A stretch of DNA of 64,000 nt from Pontibacter coccineus (GTDB lineage Bacteria > Bacteroidota > Bacteroidia > Cytophagales > Hymenobacteraceae), in assembly GCF_030546575.1 (NCBI RefSeq), contig NZ_JAUOTN010000008.1, positions 124,001-188,000 on the forward strand, read 5' to 3'. Position 1 is the stretch's first letter. Every line of letters begins with the position of its first letter. The translations under genes and the position numbers were made by a program. The notes below the pieces were generated by a model. That model did not search any database. It worked only from the letters and a program-made list of their open reading frames with translations, and was not told the DNA's origin. This document shows positions 31,684 through 39,185 of this stretch, piece after piece.

Positions 31684-33659
31684 TCGTAGGCGTAATAGGT
31701 ACCGGACTCATAGGGGGCTCCATGGCCCTGGACCTCAGGCAGCGTGGTTTTGCCAGTAAAGTAATCGGTGTAGACAATAACCCGGAGCACATTGAGCTAG
31801 CAAAAGGTACAGGCATTATACAGGAAGAAGGCAGTCTGGCAGAGCTGGCCGGCAATTGTGAGCTCATCATCGTCGCGACGCCGGTGGATGTGGCCCCGGG
31901 CATCGTGCTGGCACTTTTAGACCAGATAAAGGACGACACTGTCGTGCTGGACGTGGGATCTACCAAAGAGCAAATCTGCAAGGCCGTCGCGAGCCATCCC
32001 CGCAGAAAGCAGTTCATTGCTTGCCACCCGATTGCCGGCACAGAAAATACCGGTCCAGGAGCGGCGCACCACAAGCTCTTCGACAACAAAGTGAACATCA
32101 TCTGCAACGCAGAGGCGTCAGGCGAGGAAGCAGTACGGAAAGCGGAGGCCATGTTTGCCGTCCTGAAAATGGAAACGGTGTATATGGAGGCGCGCGAACA
32201 TGATCGGCACATCGCCTTTGTCTCGCACTTATCCCACATCACTTCCTTTGCCCTTGGTCTGACGGTGCTGAAGATCGAGAAAGACGAGAAAAGCATTTTC
32301 AACATGGCCGGCAGTGGTTTTGCGTCTACCGTGCGACTGGCGAAAAGCTCTCCGGATATGTGGGCACCCATCTTCGGGCAGAATGCCAGCCACGTATCGG
32401 CGGCACTCGATGCCTACATCGAGCAGCTGCTGCTCTTCAAAGAAACGATTGACGAGGGACTCAGCTCCGAAACCTACGACATGATCTCGAACGCCAACCA
32501 GATCAGCCGGATACTTGATGGTATCGAGCTCAAGAACCGGCAGAAGCCCTTTGCTCAGCCTCTCGCCGGAAAAGACAGACTAGAGATTGCTCCGATCACC
32601 ACTTGGTTGCCTGATCTGCAACGGCCTTTGGTGATCAGCGGCCCTTGCAGCGCCGAAACAGAGGAGCAGGTGATGGAGACCTGCCGACAGCTGGCCGCAA
32701 CCGGTAAGGTGGATGTGCTGCGAGCTGGTATCTGGAAACCACGTACCCGTCCCAATAATTTTGAAGGCATTGGCACAATTGGCCTGGAGTGGCTGCGTAA
32801 AGCAAAGGAGGCAACCGGTATGAAAATAGCAGTGGAGGTAGCCAACAGGCAGCATGTGGAGGAAGCATTGAAATATGGCGTGGACATTCTGTGGATCGGA
32901 GCACGCACGACAGTCAATCCCTTCTCGGTGCAGGAAATAGCGGATGCACTGCAAGGTATAGATGTGCCGGTTTTGGTAAAAAACCCGATCAACGCGGACC
33001 TGGAGCTGTGGATCGGGGCGCTGGAGCGTTTAAGCGGGGCAGGCATCACCAAACTGGGTGCCATCCACCGCGGCTTTGCCAAGTATGGCGAGACCAGGTT
33101 CCGCAATGCGCCGCAGTGGCAACTACCCATCGAGCTGAAAAGGAGGATGCCCGAGCTGCCCATGATCTGTGACCCTAGCCATATCTGTGGCAACCGGGAG
33201 CTGCTGGCAGAAATTTCGCAACAGGCGATGGACCTGAACTATACCGGTCTGATGCTGGAAAGCCACATAGACCCGGACAAGGCCTGGAGCGACGCCAAGC
33301 AGCAGGTGACGCCGGAGCGGTTAGCGGAAATCATCGACGGGCTGGTGCTCCGAAACGGCTATACCGGTAAAGTGGAGGTGGACGACACCTTGCAGGAGCT
33401 TCGCAGTCAGGTAGACCAGTTCGACAGTGAGCTGTTTACCCTGCTCTCGCAGAGGATGCAGGTGGTGGAACATATCGGTAGGTATAAAAAGGAAAACAAG
33501 CTGACCATTCTGCAGGCTTCCCGATGGAACGACGTATTGGCGCAGTCTTTTAAGCGGGGAGAGAAACTGGGGCTTAGCAAGGACTTTATTGAGAAATATC
33601 TCAAAGCTGTGCACCAGGAATCCATCAACCACCAAAGCGCCATTATGAATGCGCACTAG
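31680..33659 (+). CDS. Trifunctional prephenate dehydrogenase - DAHP synthase - chorismate mutase fusion
   Basis: One 659-residue chain joins three shikimate/tyrosine pathway enzymes. Residues 1-about 285 are prephenate dehydrogenase (NAD site GVIGTGLIGG 4-13, CHPIAGTE 115-122, then HDRHIAFVSHLSH). Residues about 300-560 are class I-beta DAHP synthase (GPCSAE 321-326, KPRTRP 353-358, IGARTTVNPF, KNPINAD, CDPSH). Residues about 568-650 are an AroQ chorismate mutase (LRSQVDQFD, LLSQRMQVVEHIGRYKKEN). DAHP synthase-chorismate mutase fusions are common in Bacteroidota; adding TyrA to the front is unusual. No prephenate dehydratase lies in the operon. The start overlaps the aminotransferase stop (ATGA). 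Confidence 0.92.
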   Translation: MIVGVIGTGLIGGSMALDLRQRGFASKVIGVDNNPEHIELAKGTGIIQEEGSLAELAGNCELIIVATPVDVAPGIVLALLDQIKDDTVVLDVGSTKEQICKAVASHPRRKQFIACHPIAGTENTGPGAAHHKLFDNKVNIICNAEASGEEAVRKAEAMFAVLKMETVYMEAREHDRHIAFVSHLSHITSFALGLTVLKIEKDEKSIFNMAGSGFASTVRLAKSSPDMWAPIFGQNASHVSAALDAYIEQLLLFKETIDEGLSSETYDMISNANQISRILDGIELKNRQKPFAQPLAGKDRLEIAPITTWLPDLQRPLVISGPCSAETEEQVMETCRQLAATGKVDVLRAGIWKPRTRPNNFEGIGTIGLEWLRKAKEATGMKIAVEVANRQHVEEALKYGVDILWIGARTTVNPFSVQEIADALQGIDVPVLVKNPINADLELWIGALERLSGAGITKLGAIHRGFAKYGETRFRNAPQWQLPIELKRRMPELPMICDPSHICGNRELLAEISQQAMDLNYTGLMLESHIDPDKAWSDAKQQVTPERLAEIIDGLVLRNGYTGKVEVDDTLQELRSQVDQFDSELFTLLSQRMQVVEHIGRYKKENKLTILQASRWNDVLAQSFKRGEKLGLSKDFIEKYLKAVHQESINHQSAIMNAH

Positions 33660-33671
33660 GCGATGAAATTG

Positions 33672-33714
33672 AAAAAGGGCTTGAAGCGGCCAGTTGTCGC
33701 TCCAAGCCCTTTTT
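33672..33714. terminator. Bidirectional terminator between aromatic and cys operons
   Basis: AAAAAGGGCTTG / CAAGCCCTTTTT (12 bp) with a partly paired 19-nt loop, A run and T run on the two sides. It is shared by convergent operons. Confidence 0.9.
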
Positions 33715-33730
33715 ATGTTAAAGCCAGGTG

Positions 33731-34978
33731 TTACCTGATCAAGCCAACCCCGACTGTTGAGTTTGTCTGCTCGTCGATGAGGATAAAGGACCCGTTGGCT
33801 CTGTTTTCAGCAAAGGCATCATAGAAGAACTCCTTTGCTGTCTTCAGCTGTACATCGGCAATCTCGTTCAGCTTGAGTTCGCTGACTTGCCTGTTGTTTT
33901 CCAGCGTTACTACATCAATTAAATTAGTGAGGGCGCTTACTTTCGCCCTGGCAACGTTTACCCCATGCTGCAGCAGGTAGGTACCACCGGCGCGGAGCGG
34001 CTTTTTATCCATCCAGCAGATGGTGGCTTCCAATTGTCGGCTTTGCTGTGGCAACTGGCTAATAGGCACGATCATGTCGCCCCGGCTGATGTCCACGTCA
34101 TCCTGCAGCAGTACGTTGACAGACTCTTTGGCCTGCGCCGCCTCTATCTCACGGCCAAACTTCTCGATGCGGGCAATGGTGGTTTCCTGGCCGCTTGGCA
34201 GCACGACTACCCGTTCACCCTTACGGAGCAGCCCGCTGGCTACCTTGCCTGCATAGGCTCTGTAATCATGGAACTCCTCAGACTTTGGCCGCACCACATA
34301 CTGCACCGGGAAACGACTCGGTTCCTCTGACAACTGCTGCTCCAACGGTATCGCCTCCAGCAGACTAAGCAGTGTCGCCTCCTGGTACCAGGGCATGTGC
34401 TCTGACTGACGCACCAGGTTTTCGCCGTAGAGCGATGACACAGGTATAAAGCTGATCTGCTGGCCTGTGAAGCGCACTTTTTCGGCAAAGGCCATGAAGG
34501 CAGTCTGTATACCTTCAAAATCGTCCTGCGCGTAGTCCACCAGGTCCATCTTGTTCACGCACACCACCACATTCGGAATGCGCAGCAGGCAGGAGATGTA
34601 AAAGTGCCGGAACGTTTGCTCCACCACACCGTTGCGGGCGTCTACCAAAATCATCGAAACATTAGCATTGGATGCGCCCGTCACCATGTTGCGGGTATAC
34701 TCAAAGTGCCCCGGCGTATCGGCGATGATGAACTTTCGCTTTGGGGTGGAGAAGTAGATGTGCGCGACATCGATCGTGATGCCTTGTTCACGCTCGGCGA
34801 TCAGGCCGTCGGTGAGCAGTGAAAGATCCACATAGTCGAGGCCTTTCTTTTTGCTGCTGGCCATGATGGCTTCCAGCTTATCGGTGGTGATCGAGTTGGT
34901 TTCGAAAAGCAGGCGGCCGATCAGGGTGCTTTTCCCATCGTCCACACTTCCTGCGGTTGCAATTTTTAGAACGTCCAT
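33731..34978 (-). CDS. cysN: Sulfate adenylyltransferase GTPase subunit
   Basis: GTP-driven subunit of ATP sulfurylase, which with CysD makes adenosine 5'-phosphosulfate. The G1 motif GSVDDGKST (10-18), DTPGH (G3) and NKMD (G4) are present, and the elongation-factor-like beta domains follow. At 415 aa it lacks the C-terminal APS kinase domain found in CysNC fusions, which agrees with use of APS directly by the downstream reductase. It starts 3 bases after cysD in the order cysH-cysD-cysN. Confidence 0.95.
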   Translation of the reverse strand: MDVLKIATAGSVDDGKSTLIGRLLFETNSITTDKLEAIMASSKKKGLDYVDLSLLTDGLIAEREQGITIDVAHIYFSTPKRKFIIADTPGHFEYTRNMVTGASNANVSMILVDARNGVVEQTFRHFYISCLLRIPNVVVCVNKMDLVDYAQDDFEGIQTAFMAFAEKVRFTGQQISFIPVSSLYGENLVRQSEHMPWYQEATLLSLLEAIPLEQQLSEEPSRFPVQYVVRPKSEEFHDYRAYAGKVASGLLRKGERVVVLPSGQETTIARIEKFGREIEAAQAKESVNVLLQDDVDISRGDMIVPISQLPQQSRQLEATICWMDKKPLRAGGTYLLQHGVNVARAKVSALTNLIDVVTLENNRQVSELKLNEIADVQLKTAKEFFYDAFAENRANGSFILIDEQTNSTVGVGLIR

Positions 34979-34981
34979 ACC

Positions 34982-35887
34982 TTAAAAATATCCTGCCTGT
35001 TTTCTTTTTTCCATGGCTGCCTCGGAGCGCTTGTCGTCTATGCGGGCACCTCTTTCTGATACCGTGGCACTCAGTATTTCCGCTATGATGTCCTCGATCG
35101 CAACGGCTGTAGATTCCACAGCGGCGGTGCAGGTCATATCGCCCACAGTCCGGAAGCGGACCATGCGGGTGTTCACGGGTTCGTCCTCCGACACCATCAT
35201 AAAGCTGGAATAGGGGAGAATCTGTCCGTCGCGCTCAAATGTTTCGCGCTCGTGTGAGTAGTAGATGCTAGGTATAGCCAACTGTTCTTCTCTGATGTAA
35301 TTCCACACATCCAGCTCGGTCCAGTTGCTGATCGGGAAGACGCGCACATTCTCGCCCAGGTTGATTCTGCCGTTCAGCATATCAAAGAGCTCCGGGCGCT
35401 GCTTCTTCGCATCCCACTGGCCAAAATCGTTTCTCACTGAGAATATCCGCTCTTTGGCGCGGGCTTTTTCCTCGTCGCGGCGGGCGCCGCCAATGCAGGC
35501 GTCGAAGCCGAACTCTTCGATGGCATCCAGCAGCGTGACGGTTTGCAGCACGTTCCGGCTGGCGTATTTTCCGGTTTCTTCCACCACCTTCTGCTGGTCG
35601 ATGCTGTCCTGCACGTAGCGCACGATCAGCTCCAGACCCAGCTCTTCCACCAGTTCATCTCTGAAGCGGATGGTCTCCTCGAAATTATGCCCCGTATCGA
35701 CGTGCAGCAGGGGGAAGGGAATTCTGGCCGGGTAGAAGGCTTTCTGGGCCAGCCTTACCAGCGTGATAGAGTCTTTTCCGCCGGAGAACAAGAGAACCGG
35801 TTTCTCGAATTGCGCGGCCACTTCCCGCAGGATGTAAATGGCCTCGTCTTCCAGTTCTCTGGGGAATGCCGTGATGTGAGTAGCCAT
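34982..35887 (-). CDS. cysD: Sulfate adenylyltransferase small subunit
   Basis: ATP pyrophosphatase-type subunit that transfers AMP to sulfate. The PP-loop SGGKDS is visible near residue 35, with LLHVDTGHNF, CIGGARRDEEKARAKERIFS and RVFPISNWTELDVW. The start MATHITAF (35887) is chosen because it gives the usual length (301 aa) and lies one base after the cysH stop (TAA-T-ATG); a longer frame would overlap cysH. Confidence 0.95.
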   Translation of the reverse strand: MATHITAFPRELEDEAIYILREVAAQFEKPVLLFSGGKDSITLVRLAQKAFYPARIPFPLLHVDTGHNFEETIRFRDELVEELGLELIVRYVQDSIDQQKVVEETGKYASRNVLQTVTLLDAIEEFGFDACIGGARRDEEKARAKERIFSVRNDFGQWDAKKQRPELFDMLNGRINLGENVRVFPISNWTELDVWNYIREEQLAIPSIYYSHERETFERDGQILPYSSFMMVSEDEPVNTRMVRFRTVGDMTCTAAVESTAVAIEDIIAEILSATVSERGARIDDKRSEAAMEKRKQAGYF

Positions 35888-35888
35888 A

Positions 35889-36611
35889 TTAATTTTTTTG
35901 GTTGAAATAATTTGCATGAAGTCCGCACTCTTTCTGGGTTTGTTCCCACCACCACCTGCCGGCGCGTGGTTCTTCACCCGGCAGTATGGCCCGGGTGCAG
36001 GGCGCACAGCCGATGCTGACGAATCCCTGGTCGTGCAGCTTGTTGTAAGGAACTTGGTGCTCTTGCAAGTAGGCGATCATCTCGTCGAAAGACCAGTTAA
36101 TGATCGGGTTGAACTTGATAACCTGGAAAGTTTCATCCCATTCCAGCAGGTTGAAGCTGCTTCGGTTGGCGCTTTGGCCCGAACGCAGCCCGGTTACCCA
36201 GACGTCCACCCCTTGCAGCGCTCTTGTCAGTGGAAGTACCTTGCGGACATGGCAGCAGGCTTTCCGGCTATCGATAGAGTCGTAAAAACCGTTGATGCCA
36301 TCGTGGGCGACGTAGGCCTCTACATCGCTGGCCTGCGGAAAGAAGGGTTCAATTTTGCTGTTATATTTTTGCTCCGTCTCACTCCAGAGGGTGTATGTTT
36401 CCTGGAACAGCCTCCCGGTGTCGAGGGAGAAGATGCGGATGGGAAGCCTAGCTGAAAAGATGGCGTGGGTGATGGTTTGGTCTTCCTGGCCCAGTGCTGT
36501 CGAAAATGCTATGCCACCGGGAAACCGGTTCGCCATGCAGGCCAGCGCTTCGGAGAGCGACAAGTCCGCCAGTTCCTCAAGCAGGGACGGAATTTGATCT
36601 TTCAAGTTCAT
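35889..36611 (-). CDS. cysH: APS reductase (4Fe-4S type)
   Basis: Reduces adenylyl sulfate to sulfite with thioredoxin. It has the PP-loop-like region (AFSTALGQEDQ), SLDTGRLF, and the paired cysteines CCHVRK and CAPC that bind a 4Fe-4S cluster, plus the C-terminal ECGLH catalytic Cys. These cysteines mark the APS-type enzyme, not the PAPS-type lacking the cluster. The 240-residue length fits. The start overlaps the upstream DUF2061 gene by 35 bases, indicating translational coupling. Sulfite reductase is not in the window. Confidence 0.94.
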   Translation of the reverse strand: MNLKDQIPSLLEELADLSLSEALACMANRFPGGIAFSTALGQEDQTITHAIFSARLPIRIFSLDTGRLFQETYTLWSETEQKYNSKIEPFFPQASDVEAYVAHDGINGFYDSIDSRKACCHVRKVLPLTRALQGVDVWVTGLRSGQSANRSSFNLLEWDETFQVIKFNPIINWSFDEMIAYLQEHQVPYNKLHDQGFVSIGCAPCTRAILPGEEPRAGRWWWEQTQKECGLHANYFNQKN

Positions 36612-36867
36612 GGGCGTGTTTTTTTACAGTGAATCTCTCCCAGATTCGTTCGTGCACATAATAGAGCAGGATCTTGCTGAAGACCTCAATGGAACCGATC
36701 GAAAAGGCCATTTTCAGCTCACCGGTAATGAAGTAAGAGATTACAATGGTATCCAGGGTACCCAGGATGCGCCAGGAAAACGCCTTGGCGACACTCTTGA
36801 ACTTGCTGTCCTTTTTGGGACCCTGCTTCCTGTTGAAAGCTTTTTGAAGGTATTGATCTAATAGCAT
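36577..36867 (-). CDS. DUF2061 small membrane protein
   Basis: A 96-residue protein with two membrane helices. The pattern FKSVAKAFSWRILGTLDTIVISYFITGELKMAFSIGSIE...YYVHERIW is the DUF2061 family, often found beside sulfate assimilation genes. A role in sulfate or sulfite handling is inferred from context only. It is the first gene of the cys operon and overlaps cysH. Confidence 0.88.
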   Translation of the reverse strand: MLLDQYLQKAFNRKQGPKKDSKFKSVAKAFSWRILGTLDTIVISYFITGELKMAFSIGSIEVFSKILLYYVHERIWERFTVKKHAHELERSNSVPA

Positions 36868-36884
36868 AGGGCTGCTTTGAGGAT

Positions 36885-36916
36885 CAAAACTACATAAAAC
36901 CTACAAACTAAGTAGG
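36885..36916 (-). promoter_or_regulatory. cys operon promoter with operator-like dyad
   Basis: CAAAACTA (36885-36892) reads TAGTTTTG on the minus strand, matching the -7 consensus, 18 bases before the DUF2061 start. Next to it, in the -33 region, CCTAC-N7-GTAGG (36900-36916) forms a dyad. TACAAACTAAG here recurs with one insertion upstream of the Rrf2 gene. Confidence 0.45.
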
Positions 36917-36950
36917 GTAATGCATCAAAAAAAACTAAAATTTTGTATAT

Positions 36951-37391
36951 CTAATATTTAAGAGCTTGTTTATCAGTGGTTTTTGCGATGAGATCGGACA
37001 GGGTTTTGTTCTCGACAACTGCCAAAGTCTGATCTCTTACCTGACACATGATGATGTGCATGTTGCAGGTAGCCTCGTCAGCACAGTCGGAGCATCTCTC
37101 GTAATAGTTCAGGCTCACGCAGGGGAGCCAGGCAATCGGGCCGTTAAGTAGGCGGATGATTTTGGCCAGCGTGATTTCTTCCGGTTTTTTGATGAGGTAA
37201 TAGCCCCCGCCTTTACCTTTTTTACTTCCCAGTATACCTGCTTTCTTCAATTCGAGCAGAATGTTTTCGAGGAATTTGTGCGAGATATTCTTACTGGATG
37301 CGATTTCCTGAATAAGCACAGCGCCCTTATCCTGGTTTTCGGCCAGGTAGGAGAGGGCATGAAACGCATACTTTGTCTTTTTCGATAGCAT
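36951..37391 (-). CDS. Rrf2 family transcriptional regulator (IscR/CymR-like)
   Basis: A 146-residue DNA-binding regulator. The N-terminal winged helix starts MLSKKTKYAFHALSYLA, with KNISHKFLENILLELKKAG as recognition region and the GSKKGKGGGYYL wing. The C-terminal half holds a cysteine set (CVSLNYYERCSDCADEATC) able to bind an iron-sulfur cluster as in IscR-type members. Its position directly upstream of the cys genes suggests control of sulfate assimilation by sulfur or Fe-S status, which is inference. Confidence 0.92.
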   Translation of the reverse strand: MLSKKTKYAFHALSYLAENQDKGAVLIQEIASSKNISHKFLENILLELKKAGILGSKKGKGGGYYLIKKPEEITLAKIIRLLNGPIAWLPCVSLNYYERCSDCADEATCNMHIIMCQVRDQTLAVVENKTLSDLIAKTTDKQALKY

Positions 37392-37448
37392 GTACCGTAT
37401 TATTTATAATAACCGGAGAGATCCGAAGGTATGGATCCGGTTGCGATA

Positions 37449-37459
37449 CAAAACTAAGA
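37449..37459 (-). promoter_or_regulatory. Candidate -7/operator element of the Rrf2 gene
   Basis: CAAAACTA reads TAGTTTTG on the minus strand (exact TAnnTTTG), and the surrounding TACAAAACTAAGAAG is nearly the same as the sequence in front of the cys operon, so autoregulation is possible. Confidence 0.4.
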
Positions 37460-37600
37460 AGTATTTCAACAAGGTACGGTCTAAGGAAGCGATAAAGTAA
37501 AAGACAGTGACAAACTGTATTTCAGTTTCACCACTTTAGCCTATACCTGTCGTTAAGGACTAGCACAACTCAATTCTCAGTTCCCGTAACAGGTATAGTC

Positions 37601-38274
37601 ATGTTTGGATTTCAGGATATACCGAAGTTTTTCCTGGCCTTCTTTGTAGTGCTTCCGGTCATTTCCTTTCTGCACGAGGGAGGTCATGTGTTTTTTGCCT
37701 GGCTGATGGGCGGCAAAAACATCAAGGTCACAGTGGGCACCGGCGATATGCTTTTTAGACTGGGCATGCTGGAAGTACGGCAGTACTACTTTTGGTACGG
37801 CCACTGTTCTTTTGATAACCTGAAGCGTAATCAACGCATTGCCAACATCCTTGTCTTTTAGGGGGCGTGTTGTTCAACGCACTATCAGCCCTGGCGGTGA
37901 TGTACTTGGTGGAAGCGGGTACAGTAGAGGCGGGTATGCTCACCTACCAGTTCACCTACTTCTCCATGTACTACATCTTCTTTGCGCTGCTGCCCATGCC
38001 ATACCCGGACGGCAGCTACAGCGATGGCAAATACATCCTCGGCCTGATTCGCAACCGGCCCCTAGATGAGAATATTTACCGCATACAGTGGAATAAAGAG
38101 AAAGAGCAGTGGCAAGTGCTGGATAACAAAAACGTAGTGGAAACCTTTCATGACGAGGATAAAGCACTTGCCCGTGCGCACGTATTAGCGGAAAGCCATC
38201 GTCCGAGCCGACTGCTTCACACGAAGAACGGCGAAGAGGTGGAAGTTTTTAATTATCCCAGGGTGCCGTTATAA
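37601..38274 (+). pseudogene. M50-like (site-2-type) membrane metalloprotease, frameshifted
   Basis: The first 86 codons contain a membrane helix and the zinc motif HEGGH (residues 25-29), ending at a TAG in CTTTTAGGGGG near 37860. The next frame (from 37867) continues the family pattern: VLFNALSALAVMYLVEAG, then LLPMPYPDGSYSDGK, which resembles the third zinc ligand motif of M50 proteases. Adding one T to the T4 run restores a single frame reading ...ILVFLGGVLFNALS. A single-base deletion or homopolymer sequencing error is the simplest cause. The C-terminal about 60 residues are soluble. Confidence 0.82.
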
Positions 38275-38306
38275 ATCATAGCCAATCACACTTCATGCTC
38301 TACCTT

Positions 38307-39185
38307 CTATTTTCGGATTGTCCCTTCGGCGTATACCAGCCACAGCGGTACGTCAATATCTGAGTTATACACTTCGGTAGGCACGCTGCCCATGTTTAGC
38401 ATAGGCAGCGGGTTGGTGCCTCTCAGGCCCAGCACCAACAGGTCGTGGCGGCCTTTCTCCAGGTGCAGGGCAATGCGCTCGGCTATACTTTTGTTGGCCG
38501 CGCGCACCAACGTATACGGCATGCCGGCTATTTCCGGGTACCGCTTCTGCAGGTCAGCAAACCTAGTCTTTACTACTTCCAGTGCTTTTTGGACGGCCTC
38601 CTCTTCCGATATGAGCGGGAAAAACTGCGTCGGGAGCCGGTATACGTGCATGATCTCCAGCTCTAGCCCCAACTGGTCCGACAGTTCTTTGCTGAGCCGG
38701 AGTGCGTGCAGCGAAGTATCCGAAAAGTCAATTGGCACGAGCACTTTCCGGATGTTGAAGCTTGCTGTTTCGGGGAAGACCAGTACGCTGCAGGGAAGTA
38801 TGCGCAACAGTTTTGTGCCTAAAGCGCCGGTGCCTCTGTCGCTGATTTTCTTACCCAGCAGCGTCAGCTTTATGCCATAGCGCTTTACTATGTCCGCTAG
38901 TATCACCTCGCTGTTGGGCTCCTCGCTTACCAGTATTTCGTGGTCGGTGATGTTTCCAAATTGCTCGGCTACAATGTCAGTTATGTTGCCTTCTACCTCC
39001 TTGCTAAGGTCCAGGTCCCCGATCATCTCCCTGAAGTCATCGGCCAGCTCATAGAGCCTGATGTTGTGAACAAAGTATACTTTCCGCACCTGCAGGCGTT
39101 CGCAGACGGAGCGGGAGAAAGCAACGAGTTTCTCGTCGAGGTCGCTCAGGTCGAGGCAGACCATCATGGCATCTATCGGGGTCAT
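38307..39185 (-). CDS. Universal stress protein, tandem UspA domains
   Basis: A 292-residue protein with two USP folds (about 1-140 and 145-290). The second ends GLRGTNPLPMLNMGSVPTEV, resembling the ATP-binding GxxGxxxxxxGS(V) motif. The first has GALGTKLLRILPCSVLVFP. Such tandem proteins bind nucleotides or metals and respond to stress or osmotic changes. It overlaps the BCCT transporter by 4 bases on the same strand, which suggests coordinated use with compatible-solute uptake. Confidence 0.92.
   Translation of the reverse strand: MTPIDAMMVCLDLSDLDEKLVAFSRSVCERLQVRKVYFVHNIRLYELADDFREMIGDLDLSKEVEGNITDIVAEQFGNITDHEILVSEEPNSEVILADIVKRYGIKLTLLGKKISDRGTGALGTKLLRILPCSVLVFPETASFNIRKVLVPIDFSDTSLHALRLSKELSDQLGLELEIMHVYRLPTQFFPLISEEEAVQKALEVVKTRFADLQKRYPEIAGMPYTLVRAANKSIAERIALHLEKGRHDLLVLGLRGTNPLPMLNMGSVPTEVYNSDIDVPLWLVYAEGTIRK

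Noticed and set aside
37840..37870. Programmed -1 frameshift in the M50-like gene
   Set aside because: The site CTTTTAG does not form a standard X XXY YYZ slippery heptamer and re-pairing is poor; a deletion is simpler.
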